This document shows positions 1 to 7,928 of a stretch of 51,454 nt of DNA, piece by piece. The position numbers and the translations under genes are program-made. The stretch spans positions 92,129 through 143,582 of the forward strand of contig NZ_STGY01000004.1 of assembly GCF_004912275.1 (NCBI RefSeq), read 5' to 3'. The DNA is from Glycomyces buryatensis (GTDB taxonomy: Bacteria; Actinomycetota; Actinomycetes; Mycobacteriales; Micromonosporaceae). The first letter of the stretch is position 1; every line of letters starts with the position of its first letter. The notes beneath the pieces are model-generated. The model was not told where the DNA came from. It was given only the letters and a program-made list of their open reading frames with translations, and did no database searches.

Positions 1-149
1 GTTCCAGATCCCGGTGTTGGATCTGGGAGCCCGACAACGCAGCGAGCGGGCAAATGGGCCGGAGCCAGGCCTTCCGGCACCACCACACACCCCCTAGTTC
101 CGGGGCGAATCAGACGCTTCGGCAACCCTGAAAGCCGAGACGAATCCAC

Positions 150-181
150 GTGTGCCCCGGTCCGTTCGGGCCGGGGCACAC
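150..181. terminator. strong hairpin upstream of topA
   Basis: An 11-bp perfect stem (150-160 with 171-181, GTGTGCCCCGG/CCGGGGCACAC) closes a 10-base loop. There is no T-tract. It probably ends the transcript of whatever gene lies to the left of the window. Bases 1-149 hold no ORF I can support. Confidence 0.5.
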
Positions 182-244
182 GCATACTCAGGGGACGAAC
201 CGTTGGAGCGTGAGCTACCGTAACGATTCGAGTGCGAATTTTTT

Positions 245-261
245 CAGTGAACCCGAGTGAA
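245..261 (+). promoter_or_regulatory. tandem AGTGAA motif at the topA start
   Basis: CAGTGAACCCGAGTGAA runs into the proposed topA start codon. It contains AGTGAA twice, one helical turn apart. Almost the same string, with one extra T, occurs at 4603-4620 between two glycosyltransferase genes. It could be an operator or a translational control site. No known motif is recognised. Confidence 0.3.
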
Positions 262-3089
262 TGGTGGGAGCAGTGGCCGACCTCAAGCGCCTGGTCATCG
301 TCGAATCCCCGGCGAAGGCCAAGACGATCTCCTCGTATCTGGGTCCCGGCTACATCGTCGACTCCTCCCTCGGGCACATCCGCGACCTGCCGCGCAATGC
401 CAAGGAGATCCCCAAGAAGTACAAGGACAAGGCCTGGTCGCGGCTCGGCGTGGACGTCGACAACGACTTCGCGCCGCTGTACATCGTCAACCCCGACCGC
501 CAGGCGCACGTCAAGAAACTCAAGGGCTACCTCGCCGAAGCCGACGAACTCTATCTGGCCACCGATGAGGACCGCGAAGGCGAAGCGATCGCCTGGCACC
601 TGCTGGAGACGCTGAACCCGAAGATCCCGGTGCGGCGCATGGTCTTCCACGAGATCACCCCGCAGGCCATCGCCGAGGCCGTCGCCAACCCGCGCGAGCT
701 CAACCAGGACCTGGTCGACGCCCAGGAAGCGCGCCGCATCCTCGACCGCCTCTACGGCTACGAGGTCTCCCCGGTGCTGTGGAAGAAGGTCATGCCCCGG
801 CTGTCGGCCGGGCGCGTCCAGTCCGTCGCCACCCGCATCGTCGTCGAGCGCGAGCGCCTCCGCATGGCCTTCCGCTCCGCCGACTACTGGGACGTCTCGG
901 CGAACCTCGCCACCGACGACGGCCAGATCTTCAAGGCCTCCCTCATCGCCGTCGACGGCGACCGCGTCGCCACCGGCAAGGACTTCGACTCCGCCACCGG
1001 CCGCGTCAAGGGCAATGTCGTCCACCTCGACGAGGCCGGCGCCCGCGGCCTGGCCACCCGCCTCGAAGGCCGCGATTTCACCGTCCTCAAGGTCGACAAG
1101 AAGCCCTACCGGCGCCGCCCCTACGCGCCGTTCATCACCTCCACGCTCCAGCAGGAGGCCGGACGCAAGCTCCGCCTCTCCTCGGCGCAGGTGATGCGGG
1201 TCGCCCAGCGGCTCTACGAGAACGGCCACATCACCTATATGCGGACCGACTCCACGAACCTGTCCAACACGGCCGTGGACGCCGCCCGCGCCCAGGCCGC
1301 CGAGCTCTACGGCGCCCAGTACGTGCCCGCCGAGCCGCGCCGCTACTCCCGCAAGGTCAAGAACGCCCAGGAGGCCCACGAGGCCATCCGCCCCGCCGGG
1401 AACAAGTTCAAGACCCCCGCGCAGCTCAAGGGCCAGCTGCAGGCCGAGGACTGGCGCCTCTACGACCTCATCTGGCGCCGCACCCTCGCCTGCCAGATGG
1501 TCGACGCCACCGGCAACTCGACATCGGTGCGCTCGCGCGGCGTCTCCACCTCCGGGGAAGAGGCCGACTTCGGCGCCTCCGGCAAGACCATCACCAACCC
1601 GGGGTTCCTCCTCGCCTACGTCGAGTCCATCGAGGACGGCGACGCCGACGACACCGAGAAGCGCCTCCCCGAGCTCACCGAGCGCCAGCACCTGGCCGAA
1701 CGGGGCCTGGAGGCCGCCGGGCACACCACCCAGCCGCCCTCGCGCTACACCGAGGCCAGCCTCATCAAGGCCATGGAGGAGCGCGGCATCGGCCGCCCCT
1801 CCACCTACGCGTCCATCATGGAGACCATCCAGAACCGCGGCTACGTGTTCAAACGCGGCCAGGCCCTCGTCCCCTCCTTCCTCGCGTTCGCCGTCGTCGG
1901 CCTCATGGAGCAGCACTTCGCCCGCCTGGTCGACTACGACTTCACCGCCGGCATGGAGAACGAGCTCGACTCGGTCGCCGCCGGCAACGAGCAGCGCGTG
2001 GAATTCCTGCGAGCCTTCTACTTCGGCGGCGACGCCGGCGAAGGGACCGTGGCCGCCTCCGGCGGGCTGCGGCACCTCGTCGAGGAGGAACTGGGCAAGA
2101 TCGATGCCCGCGGGGTCAACTCGATCGGGCTGTACACCGACGGCGAGGACCGCAAGGTCGTCGTCCGCGTCGGCCGCTACGGCCCCTACCTGGAGCGGAC
2201 CTCCCCGGCGCAGGCCGAGGCCGGCGAACCGGGCGAGCGCACCTCCATCCCCGATTCCATGGCCCCCGACGAGCTCACGCCCGGGAAGGTCGAAGAGCTC
2301 TACGAGCTCGGCGCCGGCGAAGGCGAGATCGGCACCCACCCCGAGACCGGGGAGCCGGTGTACGCCAAGAACGGACGCTACGGCCCCTACGTCATGTCGG
2401 GCGAGAAGACCTCGTCGCTCCTGACCGGCCAGAAGCTCTCCGAGCTGACGTTGGACGACGCCGTCAGACTGCTCACCCTGCCGCGACTGGTCGGCAAGGA
2501 CGCCGAAGGCGAGGAGGTCCGCACCGGCCTCGGCCCGCACGGCCCCTACGTCAAGAAGAAGCGCGACTTCCGCACCCTCCCCAGCGAGGAACAGCTGTTC
2601 ACGCTGACCATGGAGGAGGCCGAGCACCTGCTGGCGCAACCGAAGACGCGCGGCCGCCAGCAGGCGCAGACGCTCCTCAAGGAGCTCGGCCCCGACCCGG
2701 TCACCGGCAAGGAGGTCACCCTCAAGGACGGCCGCTTCGGCCCCTACGTCACCGACGGGGAGACCAACGCCTCCATCCGCAAGACCGACGCCATCGAGAC
2801 GCTCACGATCGACCGCGCAGCCGAGCTGCTCGCCGAGAGGCGCGAGAAGGTCGCCGCGAACGGCGGCCCCGTGAAGAAGACCGCCAAGAAGGCGGCGAAG
2901 AAGACCGCGGCCAAGAAGACCACGGCTAAAAAGGCGACGGCTAAGAAGGCCACGGCGAAGAAGACGGTCAAGAAGGCCGCGAAGAAGACCACCGCCAAGC
3001 AGACGACGGCCAAGAAGACCGCCAAGAAGACCGCCAAGAAGACCGCCAAGAAAGCCGCCAAGAAGGCGGCGCCGAAGAGCGAGGACTAG
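261..3089 (+). CDS. topA: DNA topoisomerase I (type IA)
   Basis: Relaxes negatively supercoiled DNA by cutting one strand through a 5'-phosphotyrosine. The 942-residue protein opens with the TOPRIM strand RLVIVESPAKAKTI. The acidic TOPRIM motif ATDEDREGE follows near residue 100, and the active-site Tyr is Tyr326 in HITYMRTDS. Four C-terminal topoisomerase repeats carry G-R/P-Y/H/F-GPY cores (GRYGPYL, GRYGPYV, GPHGPYV, GRFGPYV). The last ~70 residues are an almost pure Lys/Ala/Thr tail, as in other actinobacterial TopA proteins, which replace zinc ribbons with a basic tail. The ATG at 261 lacks a good ribosome site. A GTG at 273 would give the N-terminus most homologues have, but the GGGAG before it is too close. 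Its stop overlaps the stop of the convergent gene in one CTAG. Confidence 0.97.
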   Translation: MVGAVADLKRLVIVESPAKAKTISSYLGPGYIVDSSLGHIRDLPRNAKEIPKKYKDKAWSRLGVDVDNDFAPLYIVNPDRQAHVKKLKGYLAEADELYLATDEDREGEAIAWHLLETLNPKIPVRRMVFHEITPQAIAEAVANPRELNQDLVDAQEARRILDRLYGYEVSPVLWKKVMPRLSAGRVQSVATRIVVERERLRMAFRSADYWDVSANLATDDGQIFKASLIAVDGDRVATGKDFDSATGRVKGNVVHLDEAGARGLATRLEGRDFTVLKVDKKPYRRRPYAPFITSTLQQEAGRKLRLSSAQVMRVAQRLYENGHITYMRTDSTNLSNTAVDAARAQAAELYGAQYVPAEPRRYSRKVKNAQEAHEAIRPAGNKFKTPAQLKGQLQAEDWRLYDLIWRRTLACQMVDATGNSTSVRSRGVSTSGEEADFGASGKTITNPGFLLAYVESIEDGDADDTEKRLPELTERQHLAERGLEAAGHTTQPPSRYTEASLIKAMEERGIGRPSTYASIMETIQNRGYVFKRGQALVPSFLAFAVVGLMEQHFARLVDYDFTAGMENELDSVAAGNEQRVEFLRAFYFGGDAGEGTVAASGGLRHLVEEELGKIDARGVNSIGLYTDGEDRKVVVRVGRYGPYLERTSPAQAEAGEPGERTSIPDSMAPDELTPGKVEELYELGAGEGEIGTHPETGEPVYAKNGRYGPYVMSGEKTSSLLTGQKLSELTLDDAVRLLTLPRLVGKDAEGEEVRTGLGPHGPYVKKKRDFRTLPSEEQLFTLTMEEAEHLLAQPKTRGRQQAQTLLKELGPDPVTGKEVTLKDGRFGPYVTDGETNASIRKTDAIETLTIDRAAELLAERREKVAANGGPVKKTAKKAAKKTAAKKTTAKKATAKKATAKKTVKKAAKKTTAKQTTAKKTAKKTAKKTAKKAAKKAAPKSED

Positions 3090-4528
3090 CGCCGCAGGCG
3101 GTCGGTGAGCCGCCGCAGCCGGCTCCGCGTGTGCGACGACAGGTCCAGACGCAGCAGGTCCTTCGTCGTGTAGTCGCCGAAGGTGACCTCCAGGTACAGG
3201 TCCCAGCCGCGCCGAATCCGCTGCTGCGCCGCGGCCAGTTCACGCAGCGGCACATCGACGCTGAACTTCGCGTCGCTCTGGTCGACCGGGAACGCCAGAA
3301 CCGTGTCCGTGCCCCGCAGCTCGCAACGCAGCACCGCACTGACCCGGTCCTTCGGCACGTGCGCGAACGTCAACCTGCCCTGGAGATGCCGGTAGTCCCC
3401 GAGACGCTCGTCGACGGTGATCCCCGCGCGCAAGGGATACAGGGCACCGACCTCGACCGCCCACCGCTCGAAATCCGGCTCCGTCCAATCAGGGTGCGCC
3501 GCGAAGAGCCCGTCCGAGCGGCCCGTCAGTTCCACGGTGTCGAACTCGTCCTTGAGTCGCACGATCTCCTCGCAGCTCGCGGTGGGGAGCGCCGCGTACA
3601 GCACCTGCGCGGCCGGCTTCAGCTCCCGCACGGTCGCCGGGGTCCCCCACTTCTCGAACAGCCCCCGGATCTGGGCGTGCAGTTCGGCCTGCCGCTCCCG
3701 GTCCTTCACCCGTCCCATGTGGTGGATGGCGCTCTTGCACTGCAAGTGGAAGAGCCGCTTGAACAGGTAGCCCTCCCGCCTCGGGCTCAGATTGAACTCG
3801 CGGATCGCCGCGCAGGTCTGCTCCACGGTATTGATCCACTGGTAGGCCGCGGCGGCCGCGTCGCGCCGCCCCAGGGCGGTGACGTTCCCGCCGTCATCGC
3901 GTCTTCGCAGGTACATGTAGTCGTAGTCATTGAGGATGGAGATGGACTCGGCGTGCAGGAACGCCCGGGTCACGAACACCGAGTCCTCGCCGAACAGCAT
4001 CCCGGTGGGGAAGCGCAGGTCGTGCTCCCGCAGCAGGTCGGTGCGGAACAGCTTCCAGGGGCCGACGCTCCAGAACGCGTAGGAGTCGAACACGGTGGTG
4101 CGGGGCAGGTGCTTGAGGAAGGCCTGCTTCTTGTCCGCGCGCCCGTTCGCGCCGACGATCTTGCCCATGACCACATCGGTCTGGTGATTCTCGGCCGCCG
4201 CGACGAGGCGCTCGATCGACTCGTCGCCGAGCCAGTCGTCGGCGTCGAGGAAGAACACGTACTCGCCCCGGGCCTCGGCCAGGCCCCGGTTGCGCGGCGA
4301 GCCGGGGCTGCCGGAGGCCTCCTGGTGGATCAGCCGGGTGTTGTCCGGATGCTCCCGGACCCACTGCCGCAGCACCTCGTCGCTGCCGTCGGTCGAGCCG
4401 TCGTCCACAATGATGTGTTCAATGTTCTCGCGCCCGAACGACTGGCGCTGCACCGATTCGAGTCCCTCTCGCAGATAGCCGGCGGCGTTGTAGACCGGCG
4501 TGACCACGCTGACGCGAATGCCGTTCAT
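3086..4528 (-). CDS. GT2 glycosyltransferase, TarS-like architecture
   Basis: A 480-residue cytoplasmic inverting glycosyltransferase of family 2. The GT-A fold begins at residue 5 (VSVVTPVYN). The nucleotide-binding DDGSTD is at 42-47 and the metal-binding DADD at 95-98. An EDSVF acceptor-side acid follows near residue 180. About 250 residues of non-catalytic C-terminal sequence follow, as in the wall-teichoic-acid glycosyltransferases TarS/TarP and in the gene at 23926. A role in decorating or extending a wall glycopolymer is inferred from this architecture and from the neighbouring teichoic-acid-type genes. The donor sugar cannot be read from sequence. It is convergent with topA with no spacer between stops, and divergent from the gene at 4920. 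Confidence 0.85.
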   Translation of the reverse strand: MNGIRVSVVTPVYNAAGYLREGLESVQRQSFGRENIEHIIVDDGSTDGSDEVLRQWVREHPDNTRLIHQEASGSPGSPRNRGLAEARGEYVFFLDADDWLGDESIERLVAAAENHQTDVVMGKIVGANGRADKKQAFLKHLPRTTVFDSYAFWSVGPWKLFRTDLLREHDLRFPTGMLFGEDSVFVTRAFLHAESISILNDYDYMYLRRRDDGGNVTALGRRDAAAAAYQWINTVEQTCAAIREFNLSPRREGYLFKRLFHLQCKSAIHHMGRVKDRERQAELHAQIRGLFEKWGTPATVRELKPAAQVLYAALPTASCEEIVRLKDEFDTVELTGRSDGLFAAHPDWTEPDFERWAVEVGALYPLRAGITVDERLGDYRHLQGRLTFAHVPKDRVSAVLRCELRGTDTVLAFPVDQSDAKFSVDVPLRELAAAQQRIRRGWDLYLEVTFGDYTTKDLLRLDLSSHTRSRLRRLTDRLRR

Positions 4529-4919
4529 GGAAGCCCCTTGATAGGATCGGTGCTAAATAGCACAAGCGGGTCATATGTTGCAATAGGGGCATAGTAATTG
4601 CTCAGTGAACCCTGAGTGAACGAGAACGTGAATCGGACGGGTGATTTCGGCGCGGCGGGCGTCGGCGGCCCGCCATGATGCAGGCCGGAAGCGGACGCGC
4701 GCTTTCGTTGCGGTGTGTCGTATTCGACATTCGGATGCGATCGGACACGCAACCACCAGGGGCATTACGGGCGTCTTCAATCACAGATAGGCTATTTTCT
4801 TGCGCGGAGGCAACCGGGCGGTGCCGCAAAGCGTCAGAGAATTGTGGAGGGTGCTTAGTGTTGAGCATCGACGGTCCGTTGTGGATAACAGTGGCAGTCC
4901 TTGAAAATAAGTCTCGAAG
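4529..4919. promoter_or_regulatory. divergent AT-richer control region between two glycosyltransferase genes
   Basis: This 391-base gap is clearly lower in GC than its flanks and holds no convincing gene; the small ORFs in it lack actinobacterial codon bias. It must carry promoters for both flanking genes. For the rightward gene, TTGAGC (4861-4866) and TAACAG (4885-4890) are 18 bases apart and could be -35/-10. CAGTGAACCCTGAGTGAA at 4603-4620 repeats the motif found at the topA start. Confidence 0.45.
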
Positions 4920-6098
4920 ATGGGTTTCGAAGGCATGCGTATTACATTTCTCGTCCGTAACATCTGGGGCATCGGTGGCACCATCAAGACCACCCTGAAT
5001 ACGGCTGAAGCGCTGCTTGACCTCGGGCATGACGTCACCATCGTCTCCTGTGTGAGGCACACGGACGAACCCGGATTCCCCTTTGACCCCCGCCTTCGCA
5101 TCGTCAATCTCTGGGACGTCCGCGATCCCGCCAAGGGCGGCGACAAACTGTCCCTTATGAACAAAATTCTGCGGAAGCGTCCGTCATACTTGGATTCCGA
5201 CAAGGTCAACAACATGGTCGAGTCGTCCGTGCTGTTCGACCGGAAGGTCAAGCGGTGCCTCCGCGACCTGGACACGGACGTAGTGGTCGGGACCCACGTC
5301 AGCATGAACCTGTACATGGCGAAATACGGGCACGGCGACTACGTCAAGGTCGCCCAGGAGCACATGTACCTCGACTTCTACTCCGACGGCACCCGCGAGC
5401 GAATTCTGCGTGAATACCCCTCTCTCGACTCGATCGTCACGATCACCGAGGCCGACGCCAAGATCTACCGCGAGGCCATTCCCGAGCACGCCGACAAGGT
5501 CGTGCGCATCCCCAACTCGATTCCCGGGAGCCCGCTGCCGCCCTCGGAACTGGCCGAGCCGGTCGTCATGACCGCCGGGCGCCTCACCGGGATGAAGGGC
5601 TTCGACATCCTCATCAAGGCCTTCGCGCAGGTCGCGGGGGACTATCCGGAGTGGAAGCTCAAGATCTTCGGCCGCGGCAAGGACCGCAAGAAGCTCCAGG
5701 GCCTCATCGCCGAATACGAACTCGAATCGCGCGTCGAACTGCCCGGCGCGGTCTTCCCGCTGGACGAGGAGTGGCGCAAGGCCTCGATCGCCGCGATCCC
5801 CTCCCGGTTCGAGCCGTTCGGGCTCGTCATCGTCGAGGCGATGGCCTCGGGCCTCCCCGTGGTCGCCTCCGCCGTCAAGCACGGCCCGCTGGAGATCATC
5901 CAGAGCGAGGAGAACGGCCTGCTGGTCGCCCCCAAGAAGCCCACGCAGCTGGCCAATGCGCTCTCGCGCCTCATGGGCGACGAGAAGCTGCGCCGCCGCT
6001 TCGCCGAAGAAGGCCTCGTGACCGCCAAGCGCTTCGAACCCGAACAGGTCGTCGGCCTGCACGTCGAGCTGTTCGAGCAGCTGCTCAAGACCAAGTGA
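4920..6098 (+). CDS. GT4 family glycosyltransferase
   Basis: A 392-residue retaining glycosyltransferase with the GT-B fold. The N-terminal domain starts ITFLVRNIWGIGGTIKTTLN, the usual glycine-rich acceptor loop. The C-terminal donor domain carries MTAGRLTGMKGFDILIKAF and the E-x7-E type motif in FEPFGLVIVEAMASGLPVV near residues 297-318. It probably adds hexose to a wall polymer or teichoic acid, by analogy with TagE/TarM-like enzymes; this is inferred from context. The ATG at 4935 (MRITFLV) matches the usual family start and is a plausible alternative to 4920; neither has a strong ribosome site. It converges on the cytidylyltransferase gene at 6212. Confidence 0.85.
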   Translation: MGFEGMRITFLVRNIWGIGGTIKTTLNTAEALLDLGHDVTIVSCVRHTDEPGFPFDPRLRIVNLWDVRDPAKGGDKLSLMNKILRKRPSYLDSDKVNNMVESSVLFDRKVKRCLRDLDTDVVVGTHVSMNLYMAKYGHGDYVKVAQEHMYLDFYSDGTRERILREYPSLDSIVTITEADAKIYREAIPEHADKVVRIPNSIPGSPLPPSELAEPVVMTAGRLTGMKGFDILIKAFAQVAGDYPEWKLKIFGRGKDRKKLQGLIAEYELESRVELPGAVFPLDEEWRKASIAAIPSRFEPFGLVIVEAMASGLPVVASAVKHGPLEIIQSEENGLLVAPKKPTQLANALSRLMGDEKLRRRFAEEGLVTAKRFEPEQVVGLHVELFEQLLKTK

Positions 6099-6211
6099 GT
6101 CCGGACGGCCGAGCGAGACGGGTGGTCGCCGATCGGGGCGGGCCCGGCCCGTCCGCCGGGCGTCCGCACCGCGGCCGAGTCCCTGCCCGCCCGCGCCGGA
6201 GCCGGTTCGGC

Positions 6212-6949
6212 TCAGCGCTCCAGTAGCGCCTCGGCCACGGCCAGGTCCGTCGGCTCGGTGACCTTCAGGTTCCGCTCATCGCCGGGCACGACGCGCACCG
6301 GCACCTGCGGCAGGAACCGCAGCACCACCGAGCAGTCGTCGGTCGCCGTGAAGCCCGGCTCGGCCTCGGCCGCCGCATACGCCGCCCGGATCACCGAGAA
6401 CCGGAAGCCCTGCGGGGTCTGGACGCGTCGCAGCCGCGAGCGGTCCGGCACGGCCGCGATGGTCTCCATCCCCGAGTCCCCGTGAACCTCGATCACCGTG
6501 TCCGAGGCCGGGACCGCGACGGTCACCGCGTCGCACTCGTCCAGGGCGCCGGCCACCTCGGCGATGATCTCGCCGGTCACCAGCATCCGCGCCGCGTCGT
6601 GCAGCAGCACCTTGCAGTCCTCGCCCGGCGCCACATGGGAGCCGATCCAGCTCAGCGCCGCCAGCGACGAATCCGAACGCGACGCGCCCCCGCCGATCAC
6701 GTCGGCGAGCTTCGTCACACCGGCCTCGTTCGCGATCCTTCGCGCCTGGTCGCCGTAGCCCTCGGCCATGACCACCAGGATCCGATCCACCTCCGGCGCG
6801 GCCTCGAACGCCTCCAGCGTGTGGCCCAGCACCGGCTTGCCGCGGACCTCCAGCAGCTGCTTGGGCACCGGCCCGCCCATCCGCTTGCCCGTGCCCCCGG
6901 CCAGAACCACCGCGAACACGGCGACCGGCGTCTCTGTACTCTCGGCCAC
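6212..6949 (-). CDS. IspD/TarI-family cytidylyltransferase
   Basis: A 245-residue nucleotidyltransferase that would transfer CMP from CTP to a polyol phosphate. The P-loop-like signature LAGGTGKRMG is at residues 16-25, followed by PKQLLEVRGKPVL. LLHDAARMLV and VQTPQGF are the other IspD/TarI hallmarks, and TDDCS and NLKVTEPTDL lie near the C-terminus. I chose the GTG at 6949 because AGGAG lies six bases upstream; the longer reading frame to 7009 lacks such a site and reads low-quality sequence. It could be the MEP-pathway IspD or a second TarI. It is not beside ispF here, and it sits with teichoic-acid-like genes, so a polyol-phosphate substrate is at least as likely. A clearer TarI candidate is at 18930. 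Confidence 0.85.
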   Translation of the reverse strand: MAESTETPVAVFAVVLAGGTGKRMGGPVPKQLLEVRGKPVLGHTLEAFEAAPEVDRILVVMAEGYGDQARRIANEAGVTKLADVIGGGASRSDSSLAALSWIGSHVAPGEDCKVLLHDAARMLVTGEIIAEVAGALDECDAVTVAVPASDTVIEVHGDSGMETIAAVPDRSRLRRVQTPQGFRFSVIRAAYAAAEAEPGFTATDDCSVVLRFLPQVPVRVVPGDERNLKVTEPTDLAVAEALLER

Positions 6950-7156
6950 GCGTAACTCCTGATGCCTCGGGGCGCGGATGTGATCTGAGCGCGAGAATAC
7001 CGGCCTCAAAACGGGGTACAGACGGTGACGACGGGTCCATGGGAGCGCGCGCCTGTGACCGGCGCGTCCATACGGTGTTGGGCCTTTCGTAATTGCCCGT
7101 TTAGCTAGGTAAACTGCACGAATCTTGCACCCTATTCAAACGAGGTGGCACCCAAT
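6950..7156. promoter_or_regulatory. divergent promoter region
   Basis: A 207-base gap between the leftward cytidylyltransferase and the rightward nucleotidyltransferase. The right half is AT-richer, with TAGGTA and TAAACT at about 7105-7115 as possible -10 boxes for the rightward operon. No transcription start can be fixed by eye. Confidence 0.3.
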
Positions 7157-7852
7157 ATGTCCACGAACATCGTGATCCTTGCGGCCGGCGTCGGCTCCAG
7201 GCTCGGCAAGCCGCACCCGAAGCCGCTCACGCCGCTCAACACCGGCGAGACCATCCTCGGCCGCTCCCTGCGCCTGCTGACCTCCCGCTTCAGCCGCCAG
7301 TCGATCCACCTCGTCGTCGGGTTCAAGAAGGAGATGATCATGGAGGAGGTGCCCGACGTCGGCTTCATCTACAACCAGGCCTACGGCGACACCAACACCT
7401 CCAAGAGCCTCCTCAAGGCCCTCAACATCCTCGGCCCCGGCGGCGTCCTCTGGCTCAACGGCGACGTCGTCTTCGACCCCCAGGTCCTCGACCTGCTGCT
7501 GCCGCACATCGCCATGGACCGCTCCTTCGTGTCCGTCAACACCGCCAAGGTCTCCGACGAAGAGGTGAAGTACACCCTCGGCGCGGACGGCTACATCAAC
7601 AAGCTCTCCAAGCGCGTCACCGAAGGCGCCCTCGGCGAGGCCGTCGGCATCAACTACGTCTCCGCCGACGACCGCGCCCTCGTCGCCAAGCGCCTCGCCG
7701 AGGTCGACGACCAGGAATACTTCGAAGGCGGCATCGAGGCGGCCATCGAGAAGGACGGCGTCAAGTTCGAAGCCGTCGACATCTCGCAGCACAACGTCAT
7801 CGAGGTCGACTTCGCCGAGGACCTCGCGAACGTCAACCAGGCCTTCAAGTAG
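7157..7852 (+). CDS. NTP transferase domain protein (LicC/RfbA-like)
   Basis: A 231-residue GT-A-fold nucleotidyltransferase that would activate a phosphorylated sugar or alcohol with an NTP. The signature is ILAAGVGSRLG (residues 7-17) followed by the KPLTPL substrate strand. LWLNGDVVFD supplies the metal-binding Asp. The ATG at 7157 is preceded by GAGGTGG eight bases upstream; a GTG at 7145 is inside that ribosome site and is rejected. Phosphocholine cytidylyltransferase LicC and MobA-like proteins share this short architecture, so the substrate is open. The gene lies 76 bases ahead of the TagF-like gene and probably shares its transcript, suggesting a product for polymer modification. Confidence 0.8.
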   Translation: MSTNIVILAAGVGSRLGKPHPKPLTPLNTGETILGRSLRLLTSRFSRQSIHLVVGFKKEMIMEEVPDVGFIYNQAYGDTNTSKSLLKALNILGPGGVLWLNGDVVFDPQVLDLLLPHIAMDRSFVSVNTAKVSDEEVKYTLGADGYINKLSKRVTEGALGEAVGINYVSADDRALVAKRLAEVDDQEYFEGGIEAAIEKDGVKFEAVDISQHNVIEVDFAEDLANVNQAFK

Positions 7853-7928
7853 CCGACCGACCCACCCCCCAGCCCGAAGGGACGCCCGCGCGGCGCCCCT
7901 CGCAAGACCCGAGTTAAGGCACGGCGAG

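Noticed and set aside
779..2929. 716-codon arginine-rich open frame inside topA
   Set aside because: It is a +2 shadow of topA in a GC-rich genome, with no domain and extreme Arg/Pro content.
4675..4998. Plus-strand ORF in the 4529-4919 gap
   Set aside because: Codon bias is unlike the genome, there is no ribosome site, and it overlaps the real glycosyltransferase start.
6099..6211. Terminator between the GT4 gene and the cytidylyltransferase gene
   Set aside because: The gap is very GC-rich with several short possible stems, but none is long or followed by a T-tract.
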